Positions 1-6,630 of a stretch of DNA of 53,507 bases are shown piece by piece. Each line of letters starts with the position of its first letter. The stretch's first letter is position 1. The notes beneath the pieces are model-generated. The model was not told the origin of the DNA. It ran no database searches and saw only the letters and a program-made list of their open reading frames with translations. The DNA comes from DASZTV01 sp035548055 (lineage in GTDB: Bacteria > Actinomycetota > Actinomycetes > JAFAQI01): the NCBI GenBank assembly GCA_035548055.1, contig DASZTL010000006.1:1-53507 (forward strand), given 5' to 3'. The position numbers were made by a program, and so were the translations under genes.

Positions 1-1052
1 GTGCAGGTCGGATTGGTCGCTTGCACGGCCTTGCGCAGTCGTTCGGATGGCGCGTAGGCCCGGCGGCCGAGGTCGACCACTTCACCGTTGAGCGGGTCGG
101 TGAGCATCCGGCGCAGCCGGTGGTCGTGGGTGATGCGTCGCAGATGGCCTGCGCTGATTGGTCCGTATCCCACGAGCTCGCCGGGCTGGTCGTCGTCGCC
201 GAGCAGGGTGCTGATCTGGCCGAGCGCGAGGACCTCACCGTGCACCGGGCGGGGCGAAGCGGTGCTGGTGTCACCGAGCAGGGCGCCGGCGAGAGCATGG
301 AAACGTCGTACGCCGACCGGCCGGTCATCGCCGGCTCGCCCCATCACCTCAGCGGTGCGGTTGATCGCGTCGTGCATCTGCCGAGCGAGCAAGGCGTCGC
401 CGGTGGCGTTGATGGTCGCGACGCCGTCGGGCTGCGGGAAGAACTGAACGTCGGACTCCGAACGCGCGGCGTCCTCCCGCTCGGCAGCACCCTTCGGGTC
501 GAGCGCGAGGACGAGCTTGCGCGCAGCCTTGTGTGTCTCACTCGGCGTCCAGCCCCGCTCGACCGCGAGCCCGATGACCTTGGCGTCGACGGCCTCGGTG
601 ATCTGCGGCGTGCAGTTGTGCGTCGCGCGCTCGACCGCTTTCACATGCTGAAGCGAAAGACCACCGCGGTCGAGGGCTTCCCAGGACTGCGGCATCGCCG
701 CACCGATCCGGCGCACCAAAGCCAGCTGGATCCGCGCCGTCGAATACGGGACATGGGTCGCGCACGCCAGTTCTTGGGCCGCGAGCAGGTCCGCCTCCTC
801 AGGAGACTCCGGCTGAACCAAGCCGTCACGCACCGCATCGACCGTGGCGTGGGTCGCGATCATCTGGCGGGCCTGGGTATGCGCGATGACCTTGCCCCAC
901 AGTGCATGCACCCGCACCGCGGTCGCCGCGTCCATCGGCTCCGCCGACAGCGACTCGAGCACTACGTGCAGCCGTGCGTCGACCGGCATCTGCTCGGCGA
1001 CGGAGACCCGCGCAGCAGTCTTCCCGAACAGGGAGCGGAGCTGCGGGTCCAT
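1..1052 (-). CDS. DUF222 / 13E12-family HNH endonuclease-like protein, C-terminus cut off by window edge
   Basis: Reading down from the ATG at 1050-1052 the minus strand is open to base 1 (350 codons, no stop). The frame has the DUF222 pattern of the mycobacterial 13E12 repeat family. About 300 helical residues lead to the hallmark LTDPLNGEVVDLGRRAY stretch, then PSERLRKAVQATNPTC just before the window ends. In this family that final Cys belongs to the HNH zinc/nuclease domain, so the nuclease part lies beyond the left edge. No ATG, GTG or TTG lies upstream in frame before the stop TAA at 1101-1103, so the start is certain. There is no Shine-Dalgarno; a LexA box and promoter lie directly upstream, predicting a leaderless, DNA-damage-induced transcript. 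Whether it acts as a nuclease is family-based inference. Confidence 0.85.
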   Translation of the reverse strand, partial: MDPQLRSLFGKTAARVSVAEQMPVDARLHVVLESLSAEPMDAATAVRVHALWGKVIAHTQARQMIATHATVDAVRDGLVQPESPEEADLLAAQELACATHVPYSTARIQLALVRRIGAAMPQSWEALDRGGLSLQHVKAVERATHNCTPQITEAVDAKVIGLAVERGWTPSETHKAARKLVLALDPKGAAEREDAARSESDVQFFPQPDGVATINATGDALLARQMHDAINRTAEVMGRAGDDRPVGVRRFHALAGALLGDTSTASPRPVHGEVLALGQISTLLGDDDQPGELVGYGPISAGHLRRITHDHRLRRMLTDPLNGEVVDLGRRAYAPSERLRKAVQATNPTC

Positions 1053-1056
1053 ATAT

Positions 1057-1070
1057 CGAACATACGTTCG
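1057..1070 (-). promoter_or_regulatory. LexA-binding SOS box
   Basis: CGAACATACGTTCG is a perfect palindromic match to the Gram-positive/actinobacterial LexA consensus CGAACRNRYGTTCG. It ends 4 bases before the start codon of the DUF222 gene and covers its predicted -10, so LexA would block transcription directly. Several 13E12-family genes of M. tuberculosis are known members of the LexA regulon, which fits. Confidence 0.85.
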
Positions 1071-1087
1071 AACAGATACGAAGTCAA
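1059..1087 (-). promoter_or_regulatory. Leaderless promoter of the DUF222 gene
   Basis: On the minus strand a -35 TTGACT (1087-1082) and a -10 TATGTT (1064-1059) are separated by exactly 17 bases. The expected start point, 6-7 bases past the -10, coincides with the A of the ATG at 1052. The -10 lies inside the LexA box. Confidence 0.6.
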
Positions 1088-1116
1088 GGGTCTTTTCTCT
1101 TTATTTCCAACAAAAA

Positions 1117-1136
1117 TCATCCACAACTGTGGACAA
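1117..1136. promoter_or_regulatory. Pair of inverted DnaA-box-like 9-mers
   Basis: TCATCCACA (1117-1125, plus) and TTGTCCACA (1136-1128, minus) face each other across two bases. The second is an exact match to the actinobacterial DnaA box TTGTCCACA; the first differs at two positions. They lie between the end of the NTF2-like gene and the SOS promoter. A 6-bp hairpin in RNA is the alternative reading. Confidence 0.4.
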
Positions 1137-1147
1137 CAATCGCGCCG

Positions 1148-1513
1148 TCAGTCGCTCGGGCGGTACCCGGCGCACATGATCCGCAGCCAGCCGATCCGCC
1201 CGTCTCGTTCGCTGAGATACGCCTGCTGCTCGACAAGGTGTTCGCCGTCGCCATTGCGGACTCGCAGGCGGTAGCCGACGCGCTGGCGGTCGGCGAACGC
1301 ATCGGTCTCGATGGACTCGAGAGCCTCGATGTTGTCGCTCGCACTGAACCAGGTGTTGATCGTGGTGATCACGTCTTCTGGGCCGGTAGCGTCCCAGACC
1401 CGGCGCGGCGTCATGGCCTGGAAGTCGAGCTCGGGATGGAGAAGCGCGCGGATGCCGTCGTTGTCCTTGGCGGCGAGCGCACGAGCAAACGATTCACCGA
1501 GCGACTGAGCCAC
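1148..1513 (-). CDS. NTF2-like / SnoaL-fold protein
   Basis: A 121-residue protein of the cone-shaped NTF2/SnoaL fold size. It has the usual N-terminal helix pattern (FARALAAKDNDGIRALLHPELDFQ), a WDATGPEDV turn and a beta-rich C-terminal half. Proteins of this fold are small cyclases, isomerases or ligand-binding proteins; no catalytic residues can be assigned confidently. It starts 39 bases after the stop of the flavin monooxygenase on the same strand, so the two are probably co-transcribed and it may act on the same substrate or product. The stop at 1148 is followed by the DnaA-box intergenic region. Confidence 0.75.
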   Translation of the reverse strand: MAQSLGESFARALAAKDNDGIRALLHPELDFQAMTPRRVWDATGPEDVITTINTWFSASDNIEALESIETDAFADRQRVGYRLRVRNGDGEHLVEQQAYLSERDGRIGWLRIMCAGYRPSD

Positions 1514-1552
1514 GGCCTCCCCCCTCCCCTTGTCGCGCCGCGTTGAGCTGAG

Positions 1553-3037
1553 CTACGCAGCCGCAGACCGCTTGTCCGACCGCTTCGGGTTGGAGAACTC
1601 CATCGCGCCGTCCTCCAACTTGGTGAAGCGCAGCATGAACGCGTCGATGGCGTAGTTCATCGACAGTCGCCAGGGCTGGGTAGCGCCTTGCTTCGGGTAC
1701 TTGTCTAGCGCCCGGATGACGTAGCCCGACGAGAAGTCGAGGAACGGCGCCTCTTCGACCGACGGGTCGAACCTGGGCGTGAACTGTCGCAGGCCGGCTC
1801 GCTCGATGTGCTTGATCAGCCGGAACGCATACGCATAGGTGAGATCCACCTTGAGAGTCCACGACGCGTTGGTGTAGCCGAAGAACAACACCATGTTCGG
1901 TACGTCGCTGAGCATGATGCCCTTGTAGGCCATGTGCTTCGGGTACTCGACGACCTCGTCGTCGACGACGACCGTCATCCCACCGAACGGCACCAGCGTG
2001 AGACCGGTTGCGGAGATCACGATGTCAGCCGGAATCTCCTCCCCCGACTTCACCTTGATGCCGTTCTCGGTGAACGTCTCGATGTGATCGGTGACGATCG
2101 ACATCTTCTTCGCCCGCAGCGCCTCGAACAGGTCGCCGTCGGGCACCAGACACAGCCGCTGATCCCACGGGTTGTACGTCGGCGTGAAGTGCTTGTCGAT
2201 CTCCGACTTGCTGATCTCTTCCTTCTCGATGCCTTTACGCAACGCGGCCTTCACGATGCCCGGCCGGCGCCGGCTCAGCTGGAAACTGGCGAGAACCAGC
2301 AGCACGTTCTTCCACCGCACGATTCCGTACGCCCACATCGCCGGAAGATGCCGGCGCAGGAAGTTGGCCAGCTTGTCCTCGGCCGGCCGCGACACGACGT
2401 ACGTCGGTGAGCGCTGCAGCATCGTGACGTGTGCGGCCTTGTCGGTCATCGCCGGGGCGAGCGTCACCGCTGTCGCACCACTACCGATGACGACGACGTT
2501 CTTTCCTGCGTAGTCGAGGTCCTCGGGCCACAGCTGCGGGTGGATGATCGGGCCTTTGAAGTTCTCCTCGCCCGGGAAGTCGGGGCGGTACGGCGTGTCA
2601 TAGCTGAAGTACCCCGCGCAGCAGAAGATGTAGCGGCACGTGATCTGCGTGACCTCGTTCGTTGCGGCATCCCGCGCGTCCAAGGTCCACAGGGCAGTGT
2701 CGCTGTCCCACTCGGCCCGCTCGACCTTCTTGCCGTAACGGATGTGCCGCTCGACATCGTGCTCTCGCGCGGTCTCCCGGACGTAGTCGAGGATCGACGG
2801 TCCATCCGCGATCGCCTTGGCCGACGTCCACGGCTTGAAGCGGTAGCCGAGCGTGTGCATGTCGGAGTCCGACCGGATCCCCGGGTACTTGAACAGGCTC
2901 CAGGTCCCGCCCATCTCGTCGCGCTGCTCGAGGATGGTGTAGGTCTTTCGCGGGAATTCCTTGCTGAACTGTGACGCGGTGCCGATGCCGGACAACCCCG
3001 CGCCGACGATCACAAGGTCAAAATGGTTCTCCGCCAC
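1553..3037 (-). CDS. Flavin-containing monooxygenase (Baeyer-Villiger type)
   Basis: A 494-residue class B flavoprotein monooxygenase. The FAD Rossmann motif GAGLSG is at residues 12-17, followed by GGTW (43-46) and YPGIRSD. The Baeyer-Villiger fingerprint FxGxxxHxxxWP is complete (F160, G162, H166, W170, P171), and the NADPH Rossmann motif GSGATA is at 185-190. Such enzymes insert oxygen into ketones or oxidise soft heteroatoms using NADPH and O2. It starts with GTG at 3037 (no ATG is available in frame) and is divergent from a short-chain dehydrogenase only 32 bases away. A dehydrogenase making a ketone for this enzyme is a plausible pair. The substrate cannot be told; it resembles actinobacterial enzymes for bulky hydrophobic ketones. 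Confidence 0.9.
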   Translation of the reverse strand: MAENHFDLVIVGAGLSGIGTASQFSKEFPRKTYTILEQRDEMGGTWSLFKYPGIRSDSDMHTLGYRFKPWTSAKAIADGPSILDYVRETAREHDVERHIRYGKKVERAEWDSDTALWTLDARDAATNEVTQITCRYIFCCAGYFSYDTPYRPDFPGEENFKGPIIHPQLWPEDLDYAGKNVVVIGSGATAVTLAPAMTDKAAHVTMLQRSPTYVVSRPAEDKLANFLRRHLPAMWAYGIVRWKNVLLVLASFQLSRRRPGIVKAALRKGIEKEEISKSEIDKHFTPTYNPWDQRLCLVPDGDLFEALRAKKMSIVTDHIETFTENGIKVKSGEEIPADIVISATGLTLVPFGGMTVVVDDEVVEYPKHMAYKGIMLSDVPNMVLFFGYTNASWTLKVDLTYAYAFRLIKHIERAGLRQFTPRFDPSVEEAPFLDFSSGYVIRALDKYPKQGATQPWRLSMNYAIDAFMLRFTKLEDGAMEFSNPKRSDKRSAAA

Positions 3038-3069
3038 ACAACGGATGTTCCCATGACCGGGAGGGGTTC

Positions 3070-3933
3070 ATGTCCAAAGGCACTGGGTTGTCCAAGGGAA
3101 CGGCGCTCGTCACAGGAGCATCGTCAGGGATCGGCGAGGAGACCGCGCGCGAGCTGCAGCGCCGGGGGTTCACGGTCTACGCCGCCGCCCGCCGCGTCGA
3201 GCGGATGGCCGGCCTGAAGGCCGATGGCATCCGCGTCCTCAAGATGGACGTCACCGACGAGAAGTCGGTGAAAGGCGGGGTAGCCACCATCCTCGAGGAG
3301 ACCGGACGGGTCGACGTACTGGTCAACAACGCGGGCTACGGGTCCTACGGCTCGGTCGAGGACGTCCCGATCTCCGAGGCGCGCTACCAGTTCGACGTCA
3401 ACATCTTCGGCCTCGCACTTCTCACCCAGCTCGTCCTTCCGCACATGCGGGAGCAGCGCAGCGGCCGGATCATCAACATCTCCTCGATCGGCGGCCGCAT
3501 CTACGAGCCCCTCGGCGGCTGGTACCACGCCACGAAGTTCGCCGTGGAAGGCCTGAGCGACGCCATGCGACTCGAGCTCAAGCCGTTCGGCATCAAGGTC
3601 GTCGTCATCGAGCCTGCCGGCATTCGCACCGAGTGGGCGGCGATCGCCGCGGACAACCTCCGCAAGACCTCGAGCGACACCGCGTACGCCGGCCAGGCCG
3701 AGCACGCCGCAGCCATCCTCGAGCTCGCCGACCGCAAGGCGTTCAGCTCACCCACCAAGGTGGTGGCCAAGAAGATCGCCAAGGCGGCAACCGTGCGCCA
3801 CCCGCTGACCCGTTACCCGACGGGCAAGGGCGCCGGGATGATCCTGTTCACCCGCTGGCTGCTCCCGGCCCGCGCGTTCGACGGGGTGATCAAGGTCGCC
3901 TTCGCCGCAGCCAGCCGCCTCGCCTCGAAGTAG
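3070..3933 (+). CDS. Short-chain dehydrogenase/reductase (classical SDR)
   Basis: 287 residues from the ATG at 3070, chosen because a GAGGGG ribosome site (3061-3066) precedes it; an in-frame extension back to 2971 would overlap the divergent gene. The cofactor motif TGASSGIG is at 15-22, NNAG at 86-89, catalytic Ser about 138, Tyr152 and Lys156 in the YxxxK motif (YHATK). It catalyses NAD(P)-dependent oxidation or reduction of a hydroxyl/keto group. The arginines after the Rossmann strand (AARRVERM) suggest NADP preference. It is divergent from the Baeyer-Villiger monooxygenase and probably shares its substrate pathway. Confidence 0.9.
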   Translation: MSKGTGLSKGTALVTGASSGIGEETARELQRRGFTVYAAARRVERMAGLKADGIRVLKMDVTDEKSVKGGVATILEETGRVDVLVNNAGYGSYGSVEDVPISEARYQFDVNIFGLALLTQLVLPHMREQRSGRIINISSIGGRIYEPLGGWYHATKFAVEGLSDAMRLELKPFGIKVVVIEPAGIRTEWAAIAADNLRKTSSDTAYAGQAEHAAAILELADRKAFSSPTKVVAKKIAKAATVRHPLTRYPTGKGAGMILFTRWLLPARAFDGVIKVAFAAASRLASK

Positions 3934-3948
3934 CGGTACGCCGCATGA

Positions 3949-3963
3949 ATCAGATAATCTGAT
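3949..3963 (+). promoter_or_regulatory. Operator and -10 of the toxin-antitoxin operon
   Basis: ATCAGATAATCTGAT is a perfect inverted repeat (7-bp arms, one central base). It contains GATAAT (3953-3958), a good -10 whose start point would fall at or just before the ATG at 3967. This predicts a leaderless mRNA and autorepression by the antitoxin or the complex, as is usual for Phd/VapB-type systems. Confidence 0.6.
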
Positions 3964-3966
3964 CGT

Positions 3967-4218
3967 ATGAAAGAGGTCACCGCGACAGACGCAGCGAGAG
4001 GCTTCTCGGCGCTGCTCACAGCGGTGGAGAAGACTGGCGAGACCTTCTTCGTCACGCGCGGCGGACGGGTCATCGCGCGCATCGAGCCTGCCGCTGGCAC
4101 CTCAGGCGCCGCGGTCAAGGCCTTGCTCAAGCACTATCGGCCCGACCCGGATTGGGCCGCCGATCTTGCTGACGTACGCGAGCTGCTCACCACCCAGGAC
4201 CGCGAGTGGCCCGCCTGA
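3967..4218 (+). CDS. Antitoxin, Phd/YefM family
   Basis: An 83-residue protein with the Phd/YefM fold. The N-terminal DNA-binding part reads EVTATDAARGFSALLTAVE, followed by GETFFVTRGGRVIARIEP, the typical strand pair of this family. The C-terminal 35 residues (HYRPDPDWAADLADVRELL) should be the toxin-neutralising tail. It overlaps the downstream PIN toxin by 13 bases, the standard antitoxin-first arrangement. It binds the palindrome immediately upstream by inference. The pair lies at the left end of an accessory segment. Confidence 0.88.
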   Translation: MKEVTATDAARGFSALLTAVEKTGETFFVTRGGRVIARIEPAAGTSGAAVKALLKHYRPDPDWAADLADVRELLTTQDREWPA

Positions 4219-4598
4219 TCCTGGACACGACCATCCTGATCGACGCCGAGCGACACGGACGGCAGATCGACCGACTCATCCAGGACGACGACGACGTCGC
4301 CATCGCATCCGTCACCGTCGCCGAGCTGCTCGTCGGCGTCGAGCTCGCCGACGACCGCCGGCGCGGCGCCCGGTCTGCCTTCGTGCGCAGTGTGCTCGAC
4401 ACCATCCCGATCGAGGATTATGACGAGCGGGTAGCCCGCGCCCACGCCTCACTGCTAGCCCACGTACGACGGGCCGGCGCGCCTCGCGGCGCGCACGACC
4501 TGATCATCGCAGCGACGGCGGCCGCCCACGACCGGCTCGTGGTCTCGACCGACGAGACGGCGTTCGCCCACCTCCCCGGCGTGAATCTCCGCATCTGA
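4206..4598 (+). CDS. vapC: PIN-domain ribonuclease toxin, VapC family
   Basis: 130 residues with all four PIN-domain acidic residues in place: Asp7 (LILDTTILID), Glu40 (VTVAELLVG), Asp98 (GAHDLIIAAT) and Asp116 (VVSTDETAF). VapC toxins are Mg2+-dependent RNases, most often cutting tRNA or rRNA. The antitoxin is of the Phd type rather than a classical VapB, a common mix. It begins with ATG inside the antitoxin frame, so the two are translationally coupled. The catalytic site looks intact, so the toxin is probably active. Confidence 0.9.
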   Translation: MARLILDTTILIDAERHGRQIDRLIQDDDDVAIASVTVAELLVGVELADDRRRGARSAFVRSVLDTIPIEDYDERVARAHASLLAHVRRAGAPRGAHDLIIAATAAAHDRLVVSTDETAFAHLPGVNLRI

Positions 4599-4607
4599 CG
4601 CAGCGCC

Positions 4608-5483
4608 CTACGCCTCGACTAGCGAGTCCCGGCTTCGCGCAGCAAGCAGGGCAGAGAGATTGAAGCGTGTACTCGTCGGCCGAAACACCGATGACCGGCC
4701 GGTGATGACGTCGACATAGTGGACCCGAGGTGCGTGTGCGACGACTGGCTGACCGAGCACGATCCGAATCACGTCGGTCGACACCAAGGCCGCCGAAATC
4801 TCCACTGCGGGCGCGATCGCGGGGGCGTCGATCTCGCCGTCGCTGACTCGGCCGAACTCTCGGAGGTCGACGTACCTCGGTAACCGGGCGATCCAGCGCC
4901 ACAGGGGGATCTTGATCTCGCCGGAGTCGAGCGCCTCGATCGACGCAGTCCGCGGCAGCCCAAACAACCTCTCGAACGCACCCTCGCCGGTTAAGACGGA
5001 GTGCCAGGCGGCGAAAGCAACCTCCACGCCAATGACAACTGGAATCGATCGTGAGGCCGCCTCGCGCGAGAGCATCAGGCCCAGCGACGGCATCGTGAAG
5101 TCGGTCCCATCGACCACAACCGCCGCGTCCGACGTGAAGGCCGACACATTGTCTCGATTGATCCCCTGGGGGTAGGTCTCCACGCGCACCAGAGGCGAGA
5201 CGTCCCGGCACAGCTCAGCCAACGCCTGTGCCTTGTTAACGCCAAGGTTGCGTCGAGTCGAACCAGCCTGCCGATTCAGGTTCGATTCAGTAAAGACATC
5301 GGGATCGGCCAATCGAAGGCTCCCGATTCCGGAGCGTGCCAAGACCTCGGCGACACGGCCACCAACGCCCCCGACACCCGCGATGGCAACGGTGGACGTC
5401 GCGAGGGTGCCCAACTCACACGCGCCGAACAGCCCCTCGTGGCGCGCGAGGAACAGCGGGTAGCTGTCAGGCACGTTCAGCAA
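4608..5483 (-). CDS. E1-like / ThiF-family adenylating enzyme
   Basis: About 291 residues from a TTG at 5483. A longer frame runs to 5693 but would overlap the upstream acyltransferase by about 190 bases; a GTG at 5474 is an alternative start. It has the ThiF/MoeB/E1 adenylation core: GVGGVGG (36-42), the acidic pair in LADPDVF (60, 62), SNLNRQ (67-72, with the E1 Arg), Lys84 (GVNKAQ) and VVDGTD (125-128). It lacks the CxxC zinc pairs of MoeB/ThiF and has no Cys in the usual thioester position. The inference is that it makes an acyl-adenylate but no covalent thioester. The C-terminal 110 residues match no domain I recognise. It follows the LuxI/FeeM-like gene with a 19-base gap and is probably co-expressed. 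Confidence 0.8.
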   Translation of the reverse strand: MLNVPDSYPLFLARHEGLFGACELGTLATSTVAIAGVGGVGGRVAEVLARSGIGSLRLADPDVFTESNLNRQAGSTRRNLGVNKAQALAELCRDVSPLVRVETYPQGINRDNVSAFTSDAAVVVDGTDFTMPSLGLMLSREAASRSIPVVIGVEVAFAAWHSVLTGEGAFERLFGLPRTASIEALDSGEIKIPLWRWIARLPRYVDLREFGRVSDGEIDAPAIAPAVEISAALVSTDVIRIVLGQPVVAHAPRVHYVDVITGRSSVFRPTSTRFNLSALLAARSRDSLVEA

Positions 5484-5502
5484 CTTCGGCCGCCGTACAT
5501 AT

Positions 5503-6129
5503 TTAGGACTCAGGCAAAGCGAACGCCGCAGGAAGCCGGCCGCGATCCAACCTATTCTCGAAGAACTCGAGGAACTTATGCGTGCGACGCAGGTCGGCGC
5601 GCCGCACGCCCGACAGCAGGTCAGCCACCTCACAACGAACGGGTAGGTCAATGCTGTTCGGATACACCGACCTGGGTTCTCCAAGTGCGACAAAGGGGAA
5701 CCCGACTGTCTGAATGCTCACCAACAACGGCCTCTCCAGGATCGCCAAGAGGCCTTCGACACCACGATCGATGGATTCCCATAACACCCAGTGGAAGAGC
5801 GCCATGGTGACGACCGAGTGCCGATACTTGGGATGCACCACAAGTCGCGAAACCTCGAGATCGCCGCGAGCAGGCGTGATGCCATACAGCGTCGCGATAG
5901 GAAGCGGAGTGTCGCCCGCTTCGATCAGTCGCACGCTGCCGAGAAGAGCCCCGTCAAGTGAGAAGACACCGCCATGGATCGCCTTGGCGTCGAAGTCGTC
6001 CTCGTCCCGCCCGTCGGACTTGAGATCAGTGGTTGCGAGATAGCCCCTTTCGCCCGCGTAAATCTGTCCGCGAAGCTGCTGGCTGGCGATGATCTCGGCG
6101 GCGGTGCTCAAGGTGCGCACGACGTACAA
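5503..6129 (-). CDS. LuxI/FeeM-like N-acyltransferase (GNAT fold)
   Basis: 208 residues starting at TTG 6129, supported by an AGGGGGG ribosome site 7 bases upstream. The sequence aligns by eye with acyl-homoserine-lactone synthases and FeeM-type N-acyl amino acid synthases. Arg20 and Tyr24 sit in RGQIYAGERGYL, Asp44 and Asp47 in the DDFD stretch, Arg67 in GSVRLIE, and Glu92 and Arg95 in EVSR. These correspond to the conserved Arg, Phe, two Asp, Arg, Glu and Arg of LuxI enzymes. The family moves an acyl chain from acyl-ACP or acyl-CoA to an amine. Homologues are also found with exosortase systems, but none is seen here. The neighbouring ThiF-like enzyme suggests a second activation step. The product is unknown. 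Confidence 0.75.
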   Translation of the reverse strand: MYVVRTLSTAAEIIASQQLRGQIYAGERGYLATTDLKSDGRDEDDFDAKAIHGGVFSLDGALLGSVRLIEAGDTPLPIATLYGITPARGDLEVSRLVVHPKYRHSVVTMALFHWVLWESIDRGVEGLLAILERPLLVSIQTVGFPFVALGEPRSVYPNSIDLPVRCEVADLLSGVRRADLRRTHKFLEFFENRLDRGRLPAAFALPES

Positions 6130-6178
6130 GCCCGACCCCCCTGCCCCAGCACCCGCAATGAGACGTAAATGATTGGTG

Positions 6179-6192
6179 CGCTATTTATAGCG
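6179..6192 (+). promoter_or_regulatory. Palindrome at the start of the XRE gene, probable operator
   Basis: CGCTATTTATAGCG has perfect 6-bp arms around TT. It contains the -10-like TATTTA (6182-6187) and ends on the G of the GTG start codon. It lies in the 62-base divergent region between the XRE gene and the acyltransferase, so one repressor could control both. Confidence 0.5.
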
Positions 6193-6503
6193 TGGATCTA
6201 GGACGCACGTGGCCCGAGGCTTCAACCCGTGCGATCGGAGGGACGCAAGCCGCGTCCCGCGGAGACCGAGTACCGCCTTGCTTTGGACGCTCGGTACGCA
6301 CCCGACGCGAAGCGGCCACCATCAGCCAGGAAGACCTCGCTCACAAGATCGGGATGTCCCGCCGGTACTTGTCGGGCATCGAACGCGGCGAGTCCAATCC
6401 CAGTCTCGACCAAGTTCTGAGGCTCGCGATCGGCCTGGACATCGAGGTCAGCGAACTGCTGCCGCCCCGGCGCGCACTCAAGGCCAGACCTACCGGGCGG
6501 TAG
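6192..6503 (+). CDS. XRE-family transcriptional regulator
   Basis: A 103-residue protein with one helix-turn-helix domain of the Cro/CI/XRE type at about residues 31-92. The recognition region reads SQEDLAHKIGMSRRYLSGIERGESNPSL, followed by QVLRLAIGLDIEVSELL. The first 30 residues have no recognisable domain, so a later start is possible, but no better ATG or GTG with a ribosome site is present. The GTG at 6192 fits a leaderless start. It is divergent from the LuxI/FeeM-like and ThiF-like genes and probably regulates them and itself through the palindrome at 6179-6192. No ligand-binding domain is attached. Confidence 0.85.
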   Translation: MDLGRTWPEASTRAIGGTQAASRGDRVPPCFGRSVRTRREAATISQEDLAHKIGMSRRYLSGIERGESNPSLDQVLRLAIGLDIEVSELLPPRRALKARPTGR

Positions 6504-6630
6504 CAAATCAGGAGGTCTACCCTGTCCTGAGCACCCGCCAAACATCCACCTGCAGGGCCACCGACCCGGGTCCACAAGACTCGCTAGGGGCCGAGCAAAG
6601 TAAGAGGAGCGGTCAGGCAGTGACGCCTCG

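Noticed and set aside
21..1274. Long plus-strand frame of 417 codons at the left end
   Set aside because: It is the antisense shadow of the DUF222 gene on the minus strand, which has clear family sequence and a promoter. The plus frame is rich in Arg/His/Gly without domain patterns.
5484..5693. Upstream extension of the ThiF-like frame
   Set aside because: Would overlap the acyltransferase gene by about 190 bases and has Cys/Ser-rich, non-conserved sequence; the domain starts after TTG 5483.
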